DNA from: an uncultured Bacteroides sp.
Lineage (GTDB): Bacteria > Bacteroidota > Bacteroidia > Bacteroidales > Bacteroidaceae
Direction: 5' to 3'
DNA length: 64,000 nt
Assembly (NCBI GenBank): GCA_900553185.1
Contig: USCT01000002.1
Coordinates: 62,001 to 126,000, forward strand
The notes below the pieces were generated by a model. The model was not told the DNA's origin. It saw nothing but the letters and a program-made list of their open reading frames with translations, and searched no databases. A program made the position numbers and the translations under genes. Positions 63,402-64,000 of the stretch are shown here, one piece after another. Each line of letters starts with the position of its first letter. Position 1 is the first letter of the stretch.

Positions 63402-63686
63402 ATGTTGTATTTAAGCATACTGACCATTGGTCTCATCATAGGATATTTCTGCCGTAAAATTTTTATATTGAAGAAGCTGGACAGTTCCATCTCGGCTACC
63501 ATCTGGGCCATGCTCTTCGTTTTCGGAGTATCAATCGGCTCAAATAAAGAACTGGTAAGCAACGTAGGAAACATAGGACTACAGGCATTCATCATGGCTA
63601 CCTGCGGTGTAGCAGGAAGTGTACTGGCCGCCGGTCTGGCATTTCGTCTTTTCTTCAGAAAGAAAGGAGGCCAACATGAAAAATAA
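63402..63686 (+). CDS. LysO-family exporter, N-terminal half protein (DUF340)
   Basis: 94 residues with three membrane segments (about 1-19, 37-52 and 60-84). It matches the N-terminal half of the LysO/YbjE lysine exporter (KKLDSSISATIWAMLFVFGVSIGSN, read as KKLDSSISATIWAMLF then VFGVSIGSN). In E. coli LysO is one protein of about 300 residues; here the two halves are separate genes that overlap by 11 bp. ATG 63402 is chosen; an in-frame TTG at 63375 would add nine residues. Confidence 0.78.
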   Translation: MLYLSILTIGLIIGYFCRKIFILKKLDSSISATIWAMLFVFGVSIGSNKELVSNVGNIGLQAFIMATCGVAGSVLAAGLAFRLFFRKKGGQHEK

Positions 63687-64000
63687 TCTGATGATAGTAG
63701 GTTGCCTTGTAACCGGCATTCTCTGTGGTATTTATCTGAATGTTCCTTTTCAGCCTTACTGCAAGGACATATCTTCTTATCTGCTGGCCTTTCTGGTTTT
63801 TCAGGCCGGGCTGAACCTGGGTGCCAACAGCGACTTTAAATACATGAAAGAACATTTTCGTCTGTCTTCTTTCCTGTTTCCGGCATTCACGATTGGAGGG
63901 ACACTTCTCTTTTCGGCACTGGCAAGCGTATTTCTGGCCATGAATCTATGGGATGGCATGGCCGTAGGATGTGGTTTTGGCTATTACTCACTGTCGTCTA
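63676..64000 (+). CDS. LysO-family exporter, C-terminal half protein (runs off window)
   Basis: 108 residues visible, all hydrophobic with membrane segments near 5-20, 33-48, 63-85 and 90 onward. LVFQAGLNLGANSDF repeats the motif of the first half (VFGVSIGSNKEL), and AVGCGFGYYSLSS is the conserved end-of-window segment of LysO. Its start overlaps the previous gene by 11 bp with AGGAGG before it, so the two are coupled and probably assemble into one inner-membrane exporter. Confidence 0.8.
   Translation, partial: MKNNLMIVGCLVTGILCGIYLNVPFQPYCKDISSYLLAFLVFQAGLNLGANSDFKYMKEHFRLSSFLFPAFTIGGTLLFSALASVFLAMNLWDGMAVGCGFGYYSLSS

Overview
The window looks like the chromosome of a gut Bacteroidales, most likely Bacteroides or Phocaeicola. 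Three things point there: (i) many intergenic regions carry the Bacteroidota -7 promoter element TAnnTTTG instead of a sigma70 -10 box; (ii) several families are typical of this group (NigD-like lipoprotein, GGGtGRT protein, DUF3836, DUF3990, arm-type integrase, HU-like regulators); (iii) there are many secreted host-glycan hydrolases. The genus is inferred, not shown.

Layout. 1-3.5 kb: 5' part of metH, smpB, a Yip1-like membrane protein, a NigD-like lipoprotein and a DMP19-like protein, all on the minus strand. 3.7-5.5 kb: a strongly expressed-looking two-gene unit, NifU-like protein plus GGGtGRT protein. 5.6-13.5 kb: an accessory patch with a decayed integrase, IS630 and IS66 remnants, a double-DTG aspartic protease, two unrelated Fic fragments, a restriction-modification system with a frameshifted HTH gene, an HU-like regulator and three kinds of DNA repeats. 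13.5-18 kb: hexosaminidase (GH20), fucosidase (GH29) and a Gfo/Idh/MocA oxidoreductase. 18-24 kb: porin-like protein, M48 and M16 peptidases, a DUF3592 protein.

24-31 kb is a signalling region: two paralogous histidine kinases, one intact OmpR-type response regulator, one regulator truncated to 21 codons, small membrane or secreted proteins and decayed DUF3990-type genes. Four minus-strand promoters here (M16 peptidase, DUF3836 gene, membrane-protein operon, and one with no intact gene) share three direct repeats of GTTATC/GTTAA spaced 11 bp and starting 29-30 bp upstream of the -7 box. This looks like a local two-component regulon and is the most notable regulatory signal in the window.

31-43 kb is core metabolism: HU, the aconitase-isocitrate dehydrogenase-citrate synthase operon, lysS, gpsA, pgi and a HAD phosphatase. 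43-47 kb: a ROK repressor divergent from nagB, with a palindromic operator between them, and a second gene fusing a catalytically degenerate NagB-like domain to a PIG-L deacetylase domain. 47.5-51 kb: a transglutaminase-like lipoprotein and a CutC-family protein. 51-60.4 kb: GH2 beta-mannosidase, two GH20 enzymes and a GH92 alpha-mannosidase on one strand, together fitting N-glycan core breakdown. The released GlcNAc could feed the nagB locus, and GH20/GH29 at 13.5-17 kb would remove outer sugars. 60.7-64 kb: tRNA-Arg(CCG), ftsH, and a split lysO-type exporter with a short leader ORF and hairpins.
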